Translations under genes and position numbers: made by a program
Assembly (NCBI GenBank): GCA_002427815.1
Contig: DIZF01000079.1
Span: forward strand, 1 to 12,541
Direction: 5' to 3'
DNA length: 12,541 bases
Source: Ramlibacter tataouinensis
GTDB lineage: Bacteria > Pseudomonadota > Gammaproteobacteria > Burkholderiales > Burkholderiaceae_C
Shown: positions 6,201-12,541 of the stretch, in pieces
How the letters are laid out: each line of letters begins with the position of its first letter
Position numbering within the stretch: position 1 is the first letter of the stretch
The notes under the pieces: generated by a model
Database searches by the model: none
What the model saw: only the letters and a program-made list of their open reading frames with translations
Told to the model about the DNA's origin: nothing

Positions 6201-9200
6201 ATGGACTGCGCTTCTAGGGACTTGCCTCAGGCGCTCGCCGAGCTGGCGCAGCTGCGCAGATCGCATGAATTGCTGGTCTCGACCCTCGATGCGGCCAGCG
6301 ATGGCATCGTGACGCTGCGGCATTCGGATGGCTCCATCTACTACAACATCCGCTTCGTCGAGATGTGGAACCTTCCGGAAGACAAGCTCGGCGACGTCAG
6401 CAAGACGTCGTTGATCGAACTGATGCTCAGCCGGGTCAAGGACCCGGCCGGTCTCGCGGCCCGCATCGAGCAGCGGAGCCTCAACCCGGAAGCCGAGGAC
6501 CTGAGCATCCTCGAACTCAAGGATGGGCGGGTGCTCGAGCGCCGCGTCATGCCGCAACGCATCCAGAGCCAGTGCGTGGGCAGCGTGATCACTTTCCGCG
6601 ACGTCACGGAACGGGTGCGCTACGAGGGAAAGATGAGGTTCAGCTCGCTGGTGGTTGAACACTCGGGCCCGATGATCTGGGTTGATCCGGCGCAGGAAGC
6701 GCTGACCTACGGCAACGAGGCCGCTTGCGATGCGCTCGGATACGGCTCCGAAGAATTCGTAGGTATGCCGCTGCTGAGCATCGTCGCCGACTGTTCCGGG
6801 AAACCTGCGGAACTGGTGGCGGGAGAGCTGCATAAGGGCGGGAAGCCGGTAACCTTCGAGCGTCTGTTCCGCCGCAAGGACGGCAGCTTCCTCGAGGTCG
6901 AAGTAACGGCGTTCGTCGCCCGGGACGACCAGCGCGCGCTGTGTATTGCGTCCTTCAAGGACATCACCGCCCAGAAACGAGCCGAGCAGGAGAAGAAGCG
7001 GCAGCAAGCGATCCTGGAGTCGGTCATCAACTCGATCCACGACCGTATTTTCTACAAGGACGTCGCAGGCCGCTACCTGGGCTGCAACACGACTTTTGCC
7101 GTCGGCGTGGGCCGGCCCGCTGGTGAAATCCCCGGTCTCAGTGCCCACGATCTTTATCCGCAAGCCGTTGCAGACGCGCTTGACACCCGCGACAAAGCTG
7201 TGCTCAGCGAGCTGCGCGAGCATTCGGGGGAGTACTGGGTCACCTACCCGGATGGCAAGCGTGCGTTGTACGAGACCGTCGTTACTCCCTTGTGGGACGA
7301 GCAGGGCGAGCCACAGGGCGTGCTGGGCATTGGCCGCAACATCACGCACCGCAAGGAGCAGGAAGAAGAAGTGCGCCACGCCAAGGAAACCGCCGAAGAC
7401 GCCACGCGCATGAAATCCGACTTCCTGGCCAACATGAGCCACGAAATCCGCACGCCGATGAACGCCATCATCGGGCTGTCGGACCTGGTCCTGAAGACCG
7501 ACTTGACGCCACGGCAGCGCGACTACATCGCCAAGGTCCAGGCCGCCGGCCAGCACCTGCTGGGAGTCATCAACGACATTCTGGATTTCTCCAAGGTCGA
7601 AGCGGGCAAGCTGGACCTGGAGCACAATGATTTCGACCTGGAAAAGCTGCTGGACAACACCGTCAACCTGATCAGAGAGAAGAGCGACGCCAAGGGGCTG
7701 GAGCTGATGTTCGAGATTGCGCCCGACGTGCCGCTCAACTTGGCGGGCGACTCGCTGCGCCTGGGCCAGATCCTGGTCAACTACGCCAGCAACGCGGTAA
7801 AGTTCACCGAAAAGGGCGAGATCATCATTTCGCTGCAGGCCAGCGAACGCACCGACAAGGACGTGTTACTGCACTTCCGGGTGCAGGACACCGGCATCGG
7901 CCTCACGCCCGAACAGGTGAGCCGCCTGTTCCAGAGTTTTTCGCAAGCCGACGCTTCCACCACCCGCAAGTTCGGCGGCACGGGCCTGGGCCTGGCGATT
8001 TCCAAGCAACTGGCCGAGCTCATGGGCGGCGAGGTGGGCGTGGAATCCGAACAGGGCAAGGGCAGCACCTTCTGGTTCAGTGCGCGGCTGGGCATAGGCG
8101 CGGTCAACCGGCGACAACTGCTGCCCAGCCTTGACCTGCGCGGCCGGCGCGCCCTGGTGGTGGACGACAACGAACATGCCCGCGCCGTCATCGTCGACAT
8201 GCTGCACGGCATGACCTTCCTGACCAGTGAAGTCTCCTCGGGCCCTGCAGCCGTAGATGAAGTGCGCAAGGCCGCCGACGCCGGGCATCCCTACGACGTC
8301 ATCTATCTCGACTGGCGCATGCCCGGCCCGGACGGGATAGAAACCGCGCGCCGGATCCAGGCGCTGGGGCTGGCCTCGCCGCCGATGCTCCTGATGGTGA
8401 CGGCCCATAGCCGCGAGGAAGTTCTGAGAGAAGCCGAAGGCGCGGGGATCCAGCACGTGCTGATCAAGCCCGTGAGTGCGTCGATTCTGTTCGACTGCAC
8501 CATGAATGTGCTGGGCGGACGGCTGACCGAGCCGGCCCCCGCGACGCCGCCGAGCGGCGTGGTCGATCCCCGGTTGGCCACCCTGCGTGGTGCACGGATC
8601 CTGCTGGTCGAGGACAACGACATCAATCAGCTGATCGCGCGCGCGCTGCTGGAAGACGTGGGCCTGGTCGTCGAGGTCGCGGACAACGGTCAGATCGCGC
8701 TCGAGCGGGTACGGAAATCAGCCTACGATCTGGTTTTCATGGACATGCAGATGCCGGTGATGGACGGCGTCACGGCAACCCGGGAAATGCGCAAGCTGCA
8801 GCGGCTCGAGCATCTGCCCATCGTCGCCATGACCGCCAACGCCATGGAGCGCGACCGCTACCTGTGCATGGACGCGGGCATGAACGACTTCCTGGTCAAG
8901 CCGATCGACCAGCAGGACCTGCTGGGCATTCTGTTGCGATGGATCCGCCCGCGCGGTGCAGCTCCTGTGCCAGCCGCGCCCGCGCTGGAGGCGCCGGCGG
9001 CAAGTACCCGGCCTGCCGCGACCGCGGACGGCGAATTGCCCGAGGGCATCGCCGGGTTGAACACGGCGCTGGGCTTGAGCCACATGCTGGGCAAGAAGTC
9101 GCTGTACCTGGCGATGCTGCGCCGCTACCTTGCCGGCCAGGAGCCCGTGGTGCGGGAGATGCGGCAGGCGCTGGCGGCCGGCGACAAAGCCACGGCCGAG

Positions 9201-9431
9201 CGGCTCGCGCACACGACCAAGGCAGTCTCCGGGAACATCGGTGCGACGCTGGTGGAGGGCCGGGCCGCCGCGCTGGAATCGGCGATCGGGGAGGGCGGCA
9301 GCGCATCCGACATTGCACGGCTGGTGGGCGAACTCGAGGCCCCGCTGGGTGCACTGCTGGGCGCGCTGGAAGGCTTCCTTGCGCGGCAGGTGTTGCCTGC
9401 TGTAGCGGATAGGTGGAAGACATGTCATTGA
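6201..9431 (+). CDS. Hybrid histidine kinase: PASx3-HisKA-HATPase-REC-REC-HPt
   Basis: A cytosolic phosphorelay kinase of 1076 residues from ATG 6201, with no membrane helix. PAS1 is about 25-137 (ending TFRDVTER), PAS2 about 148-257 and PAS3 about 270-385, each followed by helical linker. HisKA carries H414 in NMSHEIRTPM. The ATPase domain has its N box around N527/N531, DTGIGL from D563, and GGTGLGLAI at 592-600. REC1 (about 648-770) keeps D655/D656, acceptor D704, T734 and K756. REC2 (about 797-915) keeps E804/D805, acceptor D848, T878 and K900. A Pro/Ala linker leads to an HPt domain (about 948-1065) with H1004 in AHTTKAVSGNIGA; the family norm is H-T-L-K-G, so Leu and Gly are replaced by Thr and Ala. 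This is the four-step His-Asp-His-Asp layout of BarA/EvgS-type relays. The start is uncertain: ATG 6171 and TTG 6033 are in frame and no start has a strong ribosome site. It overlaps the next regulator by 10 bases. Confidence 0.92.
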   Translation: MDCASRDLPQALAELAQLRRSHELLVSTLDAASDGIVTLRHSDGSIYYNIRFVEMWNLPEDKLGDVSKTSLIELMLSRVKDPAGLAARIEQRSLNPEAEDLSILELKDGRVLERRVMPQRIQSQCVGSVITFRDVTERVRYEGKMRFSSLVVEHSGPMIWVDPAQEALTYGNEAACDALGYGSEEFVGMPLLSIVADCSGKPAELVAGELHKGGKPVTFERLFRRKDGSFLEVEVTAFVARDDQRALCIASFKDITAQKRAEQEKKRQQAILESVINSIHDRIFYKDVAGRYLGCNTTFAVGVGRPAGEIPGLSAHDLYPQAVADALDTRDKAVLSELREHSGEYWVTYPDGKRALYETVVTPLWDEQGEPQGVLGIGRNITHRKEQEEEVRHAKETAEDATRMKSDFLANMSHEIRTPMNAIIGLSDLVLKTDLTPRQRDYIAKVQAAGQHLLGVINDILDFSKVEAGKLDLEHNDFDLEKLLDNTVNLIREKSDAKGLELMFEIAPDVPLNLAGDSLRLGQILVNYASNAVKFTEKGEIIISLQASERTDKDVLLHFRVQDTGIGLTPEQVSRLFQSFSQADASTTRKFGGTGLGLAISKQLAELMGGEVGVESEQGKGSTFWFSARLGIGAVNRRQLLPSLDLRGRRALVVDDNEHARAVIVDMLHGMTFLTSEVSSGPAAVDEVRKAADAGHPYDVIYLDWRMPGPDGIETARRIQALGLASPPMLLMVTAHSREEVLREAEGAGIQHVLIKPVSASILFDCTMNVLGGRLTEPAPATPPSGVVDPRLATLRGARILLVEDNDINQLIARALLEDVGLVVEVADNGQIALERVRKSAYDLVFMDMQMPVMDGVTATREMRKLQRLEHLPIVAMTANAMERDRYLCMDAGMNDFLVKPIDQQDLLGILLRWIRPRGAAPVPAAPALEAPAASTRPAATADGELPEGIAGLNTALGLSHMLGKKSLYLAMLRRYLAGQEPVVREMRQALAAGDKATAERLAHTTKAVSGNIGATLVEGRAAALESAIGEGGSASDIARLVGELEAPLGALLGALEGFLARQVLPAVADRWKTCH
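9411..9416 (+). promoter_or_regulatory. Ribosome binding site for the REC-cyclase-like gene
   Basis: AGGTGG lies 5 bases before ATG 9422 and favours it over GTG 9413, which falls within the site itself. Confidence 0.55.
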
Positions 9432-10531
9432 TTCTTGTGATCGAGGACGACCGGATACAGAGACAGGTCACCGCGCAGGCGTTGAAGAGCGCCGGCCATG
9501 AAGTACTGGAAGCCCCCGACGGGGTCGAGGGGTTGCAGAGTGCCCGAACGCACAGGCCGGACCTGATCGTATGCGACGTGATGATGCCTGGGATGAATGG
9601 CTACCAACTCGTGACGGCACTGCGGGAGGAGGAAGGCATCGCGGACATTCCCGTCATCATGCTGACGGCGATGACCGAGCGCGCGCACATGCGCACCGCC
9701 ATGACCAGCGGCGCCGACGACTATATTGCCAAGCCCTTCAGCTTTCAGGAGCTCAATGAGGCCGCCTCGGCGCTGCTTGCAAAGCGCAAGGCGCAGCACG
9801 ATAGCTTTGTCAACTCGATGAAGTCCGAGATCACAGAGGCGCTGGACGAGCAGAAGCAGGTACTTTCAGGTCAATACGAGCGGCGCTTCGTCGAGGAATT
9901 GAATTCCCGCTGGGAACGAGTCGGGGAGGGGAATTCAGAATTGAAGTACGAGGAGGCGACGGTGCTCGTTGTCGACCTGTTCGGATCGACACTCCAGAAT
10001 CTGCCCTCGGGAACCGATACGGGCAACACGGTGCGGCATGCGTACCAGGCCGCGCGCGACACCCTCTATCTGTTTCGCGCCCGCCACCTTCTGGCCTACG
10101 GCAACGATCTGCTCGCCATATTCGCCGATCCGCCCGGTTCGGTGGGCGTCAGCCCGAAGATGCGGGCTGCACGCGCCGCCTGCGCGCTGGTCAAGGCGAG
10201 ATCGAACTTGTCGAAGACGGCGCAGCCGGGCGTTCCGGGTGACGCTGCATCCAGCGGCATCGCCATTGCAATGCATGAAGGCCCCATCACCCTGCTGCTT
10301 GTCAGCGACCCGCTGCACGGGGATCCGGACGCGACCCTGGCAACCGGCGAAACACTGAACGCCGCCAGGTCGTTGCAGGAGTTCGCTCAGGCTTCGCACT
10401 GGCGCATCGCGTGTTCCCGCGCCATGCTCGTCGGCATGGAAGAGCAAACGAAAACGGGCCGGACCGCGGCGGTTTCACTCGGCCCGCTACGGCAGGCGCT
10501 GGACGCGGTCGAATTACTGGGGGTTTCCTGA
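9422..10531 (+). CDS. Response regulator with degenerate nucleotidyl-cyclase domain
   Basis: A 369-residue protein. The receiver (about 1-118) is complete: D9/D10, phosphoacceptor D52 in CDVMMPGMNG, T82 and K104. A helical, probably coiled-coil linker (about 118-165) leads to a class III adenylyl/guanylyl cyclase homology domain (about 178-365). Landmarks are VVDLFGST (183-190) with the first metal Asp D185, YGNDLLAIF (226-234), SGIAIAMHEGP (278-288), TGETLNAARSLQ (308-319), and a C-terminal GRTAAVSLGPLRQALDAVELLG like the family end. In active enzymes the second landmark reads G-D-G; here it is G-N-D, so the second metal Asp is N228. No Lys sits at the purine-selecting place before it, and N313 and R316 are three apart where the catalytic Asn and Arg are usually four apart. 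cAMP or cGMP synthesis is doubtful. The likely phosphate source is the hybrid kinase or the HPt protein beside it. The gene overlaps the kinase by 10 bases and sits one base before the HPt gene. Confidence 0.85.
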   Translation: MSLILVIEDDRIQRQVTAQALKSAGHEVLEAPDGVEGLQSARTHRPDLIVCDVMMPGMNGYQLVTALREEEGIADIPVIMLTAMTERAHMRTAMTSGADDYIAKPFSFQELNEAASALLAKRKAQHDSFVNSMKSEITEALDEQKQVLSGQYERRFVEELNSRWERVGEGNSELKYEEATVLVVDLFGSTLQNLPSGTDTGNTVRHAYQAARDTLYLFRARHLLAYGNDLLAIFADPPGSVGVSPKMRAARAACALVKARSNLSKTAQPGVPGDAASSGIAIAMHEGPITLLLVSDPLHGDPDATLATGETLNAARSLQEFAQASHWRIACSRAMLVGMEEQTKTGRTAAVSLGPLRQALDAVELLGVS

Positions 10532-10532
10532 A

Positions 10533-10997
10533 ATGGCCGCGATGTCTGATTCCTTGACTACACGCGTGGCTATCGCCTCAGTCGCCGCGGCCGGGCCCGT
10601 CGGGTCGCCGGCTGCCGGACCGGTCGATCTGGATGCCGCGTTGGCCCGCCTTGGCGGGAACATGGGCCTGTACCAACAAATCTACCGGATGTTCCGCGTA
10701 GACGCCGGGTCCATGGTCGGGCAGCTTGCCAACCTGGTGGCCACCGGTCAACGGCAGGAGGCGCAGCGCGTGTCACACACGCTCAAGGGACTCGCCGCCA
10801 CCATGGGCGCCACCGTGCTGGCTGCGGCGGCCCAGCAGGCCGAGGCGGCGATGGCGCGAGAAGCCAGCGATGAGGACACGGTTCTGCTCGCCGATGCCAA
10901 AGAGGCTTTTGCGCAAGCGTGTCTCAGCATCGAGCAGGCGTTGCCCGCGCTGTCCGGATCGCAGTACCCAAGCGGTGAGTCCTCCGAAGGAATTTGA
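10533..10997 (+). CDS. Stand-alone HPt phosphotransfer protein
   Basis: A 154-residue cytosolic protein with one histidine phosphotransfer domain (about 32-140). The phosphoacceptor is H82 in SHTLKGLAATMGA, a canonical motif with K85 and G86 present. Residues 1-30 are an Ala/Pro/Gly-rich tail and the last 15 residues are polar. HPt proteins have no catalytic activity; they relay phosphate between receivers, so this one could link the hybrid kinase receivers to the cyclase-like regulator just upstream. It duplicates a function already present at the end of the hybrid kinase, whose motif is less canonical. A GGGGG run at 10519-10523 lies 9 bases before ATG 10533. ATG 10542 is an alternative start. 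The gene begins one base after the previous stop and shares one base with the next start. Confidence 0.88.
   Translation: MAAMSDSLTTRVAIASVAAAGPVGSPAAGPVDLDAALARLGGNMGLYQQIYRMFRVDAGSMVGQLANLVATGQRQEAQRVSHTLKGLAATMGATVLAAAAQQAEAAMAREASDEDTVLLADAKEAFAQACLSIEQALPALSGSQYPSGESSEGI
10986..10991 (+). promoter_or_regulatory. Ribosome binding site of the uncharacterised last gene
   Basis: GAAGGA lies 5 bases before ATG 10997. It supports this start over the TTG one codon earlier and gives a TGATG stop-start overlap. Confidence 0.6.
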
Positions 10998-11551
10998 TGT
11001 CAACCCATCCCAAACCGTCAGCCGGGCCGCGCCAACCGACCTTCGACGAGACCTATATTTTCGGCGACCCCATACCGGTTGCGGAAGCCACCGAGAAGGA
11101 CAGCGACACGACCTGGGCATTGTGGGCCGACCTGGTCGCAACCGAAAACGTCGGCTTTGCCGACACGGCTCCCATGACTGCGCCGGGAGCAGTGCCAACG
11201 GCGCTGCCTCCACCGCCGGAAATGCGTCCACAAGTTCAGCCCACATCCTGCGCCAAGCGCACGCTTGAAGACGTCTTGCTGGAGGCCAGGCGAAACAATC
11301 GAGTCTGTCCGCAGCCAGCCAAGTGGCAGCAGCTGTACCAGATGCTCACGGTCAAGTCGCAGCAGCAGGATTCCGGAAGACAGCTGAACCCCCCTCCGGT
11401 CGGGACTGCGTGGCTGGAAACGCCGCCGTTGACCAAGAGGATGTTCTTTCGAGACCATGTCGAGTGGGCGGCCGCGCACGAATGCATCGAGGACGTGTTT
11501 GCATTTCTGAAAAGACTCCCGGAACCGCACTGGTACCACATGGGCGAGTGA
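10997..11551 (+). CDS. Uncharacterised 184-residue protein ending the phosphorelay operon
   Basis: I cannot assign a function. The protein has two parts. Residues 1-85 are Pro-rich and probably flexible, with a short motif DTTWALWADLV (37-47). Residues 86-184 look like a compact domain: RTLEDVLLEARRNNRVCPQP (88-107), then W110 and LYQML, a polar loop, PPVGTAWLETPPLTK (133-147), FRDHVEWAAAH (151-161), VFAFLKRLP (167-175), and the end WYHMGE. My impression is that proteins with the R-x-N-x-V-C-P-x-P-x-x-W and H-M-G-E ends recur in Burkholderiales, but I cannot verify this. There is no signal peptide, membrane helix or nucleotide-binding motif. It is the last gene of a run with 1-base and overlapping junctions and has a good ribosome site, so it is real and probably works with the phosphorelay, perhaps as the target of the cyclase-like regulator (inference). 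Confidence 0.75.
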   Translation: MSTHPKPSAGPRQPTFDETYIFGDPIPVAEATEKDSDTTWALWADLVATENVGFADTAPMTAPGAVPTALPPPPEMRPQVQPTSCAKRTLEDVLLEARRNNRVCPQPAKWQQLYQMLTVKSQQQDSGRQLNPPPVGTAWLETPPLTKRMFFRDHVEWAAAHECIEDVFAFLKRLPEPHWYHMGE

Positions 11552-11588
11552 GCCTGCCGGAATCGATCTTGCCTCGAACCGGCTGCAG

Positions 11589-11601
11589 GCACGGGCCGTG
11601 C
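11589..11601. repeat. Small hairpin after the operon
   Basis: GCACG-GGC-CGTGC forms a 5-bp stem with a 3-base loop, 38 bases after the last plus-strand stop. No T-run follows on either strand. It may contribute to transcript ending together with the larger hairpin at 11610. Confidence 0.25.
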
Positions 11602-11609
11602 AACTGTGG

Positions 11610-11633
11610 TGCAGCAGTGCCGGCGCTGCTGCA
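11610..11633. terminator. Candidate hairpin between convergent genes
   Basis: TGCAGCAG (11610-11617) and CTGCTGCA (11626-11633) form a perfect 8-bp stem around an 8-base GC-rich loop. It lies between the plus-strand operon end (11551) and the minus-strand gene end (11714). The position suits a two-way stop, but no T-run is seen on either side, so it is not a standard intrinsic terminator. Confidence 0.3.
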
Positions 11634-11713
11634 GAGCCGCCACGCAGGGCCATGTCTTGAATCATCTCGATCCGAGGCTGGACGGTGCAAGGAATACCCT
11701 GCCCGCAGTGTTG

Positions 11714-12361
11714 CTATAGGTTAATCAGCCCCTTTCGTACCGCATATCGCGTCAGGCTTGCAACGTCGTTCAAGCGCAACCGTTCCATGATGCGAGCACG
11801 ATGCACGTCAACCGTCTTTGAGCTCAGACCCAGTTCGTGGGCGATTTCCTTGGCGGCCCTGCCCTGAGCGATGAGCTTAAGGATTTCGATTTGCCGCTGC
11901 GTGAGTTCGTCCTCGGCGGTAGGGTCCGAGGGCTGTAGCAGGCGCCGGGAAATGGAGGGGCTGAAATAGCTCCCCGTGGCCATGACGCTGCGTACGGCTT
12001 GCTCAAGCTCAAACGGTGGCGCATCCTTCATCAAGTATCCGCACGCTCCGCTGGCGATCGCGCGTTTGACAAAATCCACCGTGTCGCACATCGACAGCAC
12101 AAGCACCTTCACCCCGGGGTACCTGCCGTGAATCTCGCCTATCGCTGTGATGCCATCCATTCCAGGCATCGAGATATCCGTGAGGATCAGGTCCGGCTCA
12201 ACGCCAGGTAGCAGAGCGATCAGTTCCTCCCCATCGCGCGCCTCGGCGACAACCTCGACACCATCGATCATTGTCAGCAGCGCCTTGATGCCCGAGCGAA
12301 CGAGATCGTGGTCGTCCGCGAGCACGACCCGAATCGGCTTTGAAGCAACGAAGGTCTTCAT
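11714..12361 (-). CDS. NarL/LuxR-type DNA-binding response regulator
   Basis: A 215-residue cytosolic transcription factor. The receiver (about 10-125) has D16/D17, phosphoacceptor D62 in LILTDISMPGMDG, S90 at the switch position (normal in this family) and K112. The linker (125-150) leads to a LuxR-type helix-turn-helix (about 151-213): LTQRQIEILKLIAQG, then KEIAHELGLSSKTVDVHRARI with the recognition helix. Phosphorylation by a partner kinase should promote dimerisation and DNA binding. AGGAA (minus strand, over 12371-12375) lies 9 bases before the ATG. The gene runs toward the plus-strand operon and does not share its transcript. No kinase precedes it within the 180 bases visible upstream. 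It could belong to the kinases here or to a kinase outside the window; the targets are unknown. Confidence 0.92.
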   Translation of the reverse strand: MKTFVASKPIRVVLADDHDLVRSGIKALLTMIDGVEVVAEARDGEELIALLPGVEPDLILTDISMPGMDGITAIGEIHGRYPGVKVLVLSMCDTVDFVKRAIASGACGYLMKDAPPFELEQAVRSVMATGSYFSPSISRRLLQPSDPTAEDELTQRQIEILKLIAQGRAAKEIAHELGLSSKTVDVHRARIMERLRLNDVASLTRYAVRKGLINL

Positions 12362-12541
12362 CTTTTCGTGTTCCTGTGCTACCGCTAAAGTTGACTCGGA
12401 ATGGGAAAGGCGGGCCCCGTCCGTCCGCCTGTGGGCGCCTTGGTGTGTTCAAGTCCCAGCAGACGCCGGCACAGTAGCGTGTAAATAAGCGTAGCACGTT
12501 CCTGACGCGGCCGCACGGCCGAGTCTTATCCAACGAGGTAT
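12362..12541 (-). promoter_or_regulatory. Upstream region of the NarL-type regulator
   Basis: No gene is convincing here. The stretch should contain the leader and possibly the promoter of the regulator. Seen are the ribosome site over 12371-12375, an AT-rich patch (TGTAAATAAGC around 12480-12490) in GC-rich surroundings, and a short palindrome CGGCCG-CA-CGGCCG (12508-12521). No paired -35/-10 boxes are convincing. Whether another gene precedes it beyond the window edge cannot be seen. Confidence 0.3.

Noticed and set aside
6189..7625. Long minus-strand open frame (478 codons) opposite the hybrid kinase
   Set aside because: Same reason: it mirrors the PAS and HisKA coding region and has no domain signature of its own.
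9422..10531. Reading this gene as an active adenylate cyclase
   Set aside because: The second metal Asp position is Asn and other catalytic landmarks are shifted, so activity should not be annotated.
11610..11633. Confident intrinsic terminator
   Set aside because: The stem is good but lacks a T-run on either strand, so it is kept only as a low-confidence candidate.
1..12541. Insertion sequences, CRISPR array, tRNA or rRNA genes, toxin-antitoxin or phage genes
   Set aside because: No transposase-like protein, regularly spaced repeats, RNA gene sequence or matching small gene pair was seen anywhere in the window.

Overview
The window is GC-rich DNA, densely packed with signal-transduction genes. 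Composition and protein style suggest a betaproteobacterium of the order Burkholderiales, perhaps Alcaligenaceae (Bordetella/Achromobacter-like). That placement is an impression from family resemblance; no rRNA or other marker is present. I see no mobile element, tRNA, rRNA or CRISPR array.

Layout, left to right. (1) Bases 1-146 hold a perfect 10-bp inverted repeat and the leader of the first gene. (2) 147-986 encodes a protein with a degenerate GGDEF (diguanylate cyclase-fold) domain that has lost the catalytic loop. (3) 987-1381 is a non-coding gap with several short perfect inverted repeats; it is the probable control region of the main operon. (4) 1382-5971 holds three overlapping genes: a soluble triple-PAS histidine kinase, a membrane dCache-PAS histidine kinase, and a single-domain response regulator of the Rcp1 type. 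(5) 5972-6200 is a short gap. (6) 6201-11551 is a second tightly overlapping run: a large cytosolic hybrid kinase (PAS x3, HisKA, HATPase, two REC, HPt), a response regulator with a degenerate class III nucleotidyl-cyclase domain, a stand-alone HPt protein, and an uncharacterised 184-residue protein. (7) 11552-11713 is a convergent intergenic region with hairpins. (8) 11714-12361 on the minus strand encodes a NarL/LuxR-type DNA-binding response regulator. (9) 12362-12541 is the upstream region of that gene.

How it may work (inference). The two phytochrome-style kinases are the natural donors for the Rcp1-like receiver. The hybrid kinase can carry phosphate His to Asp to His (its own HPt or the stand-alone HPt) to the receiver of the cyclase-like regulator. 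The plus-strand genes include no DNA-binding output, so that branch probably acts through protein contacts; the convergent NarL-type regulator is the only transcription factor in view. Two proteins of the cyclase superfamily (GGDEF and class III cyclase) are both eroded at catalytic positions, which suggests signalling by degenerate cyclase folds instead of by nucleotide synthesis.
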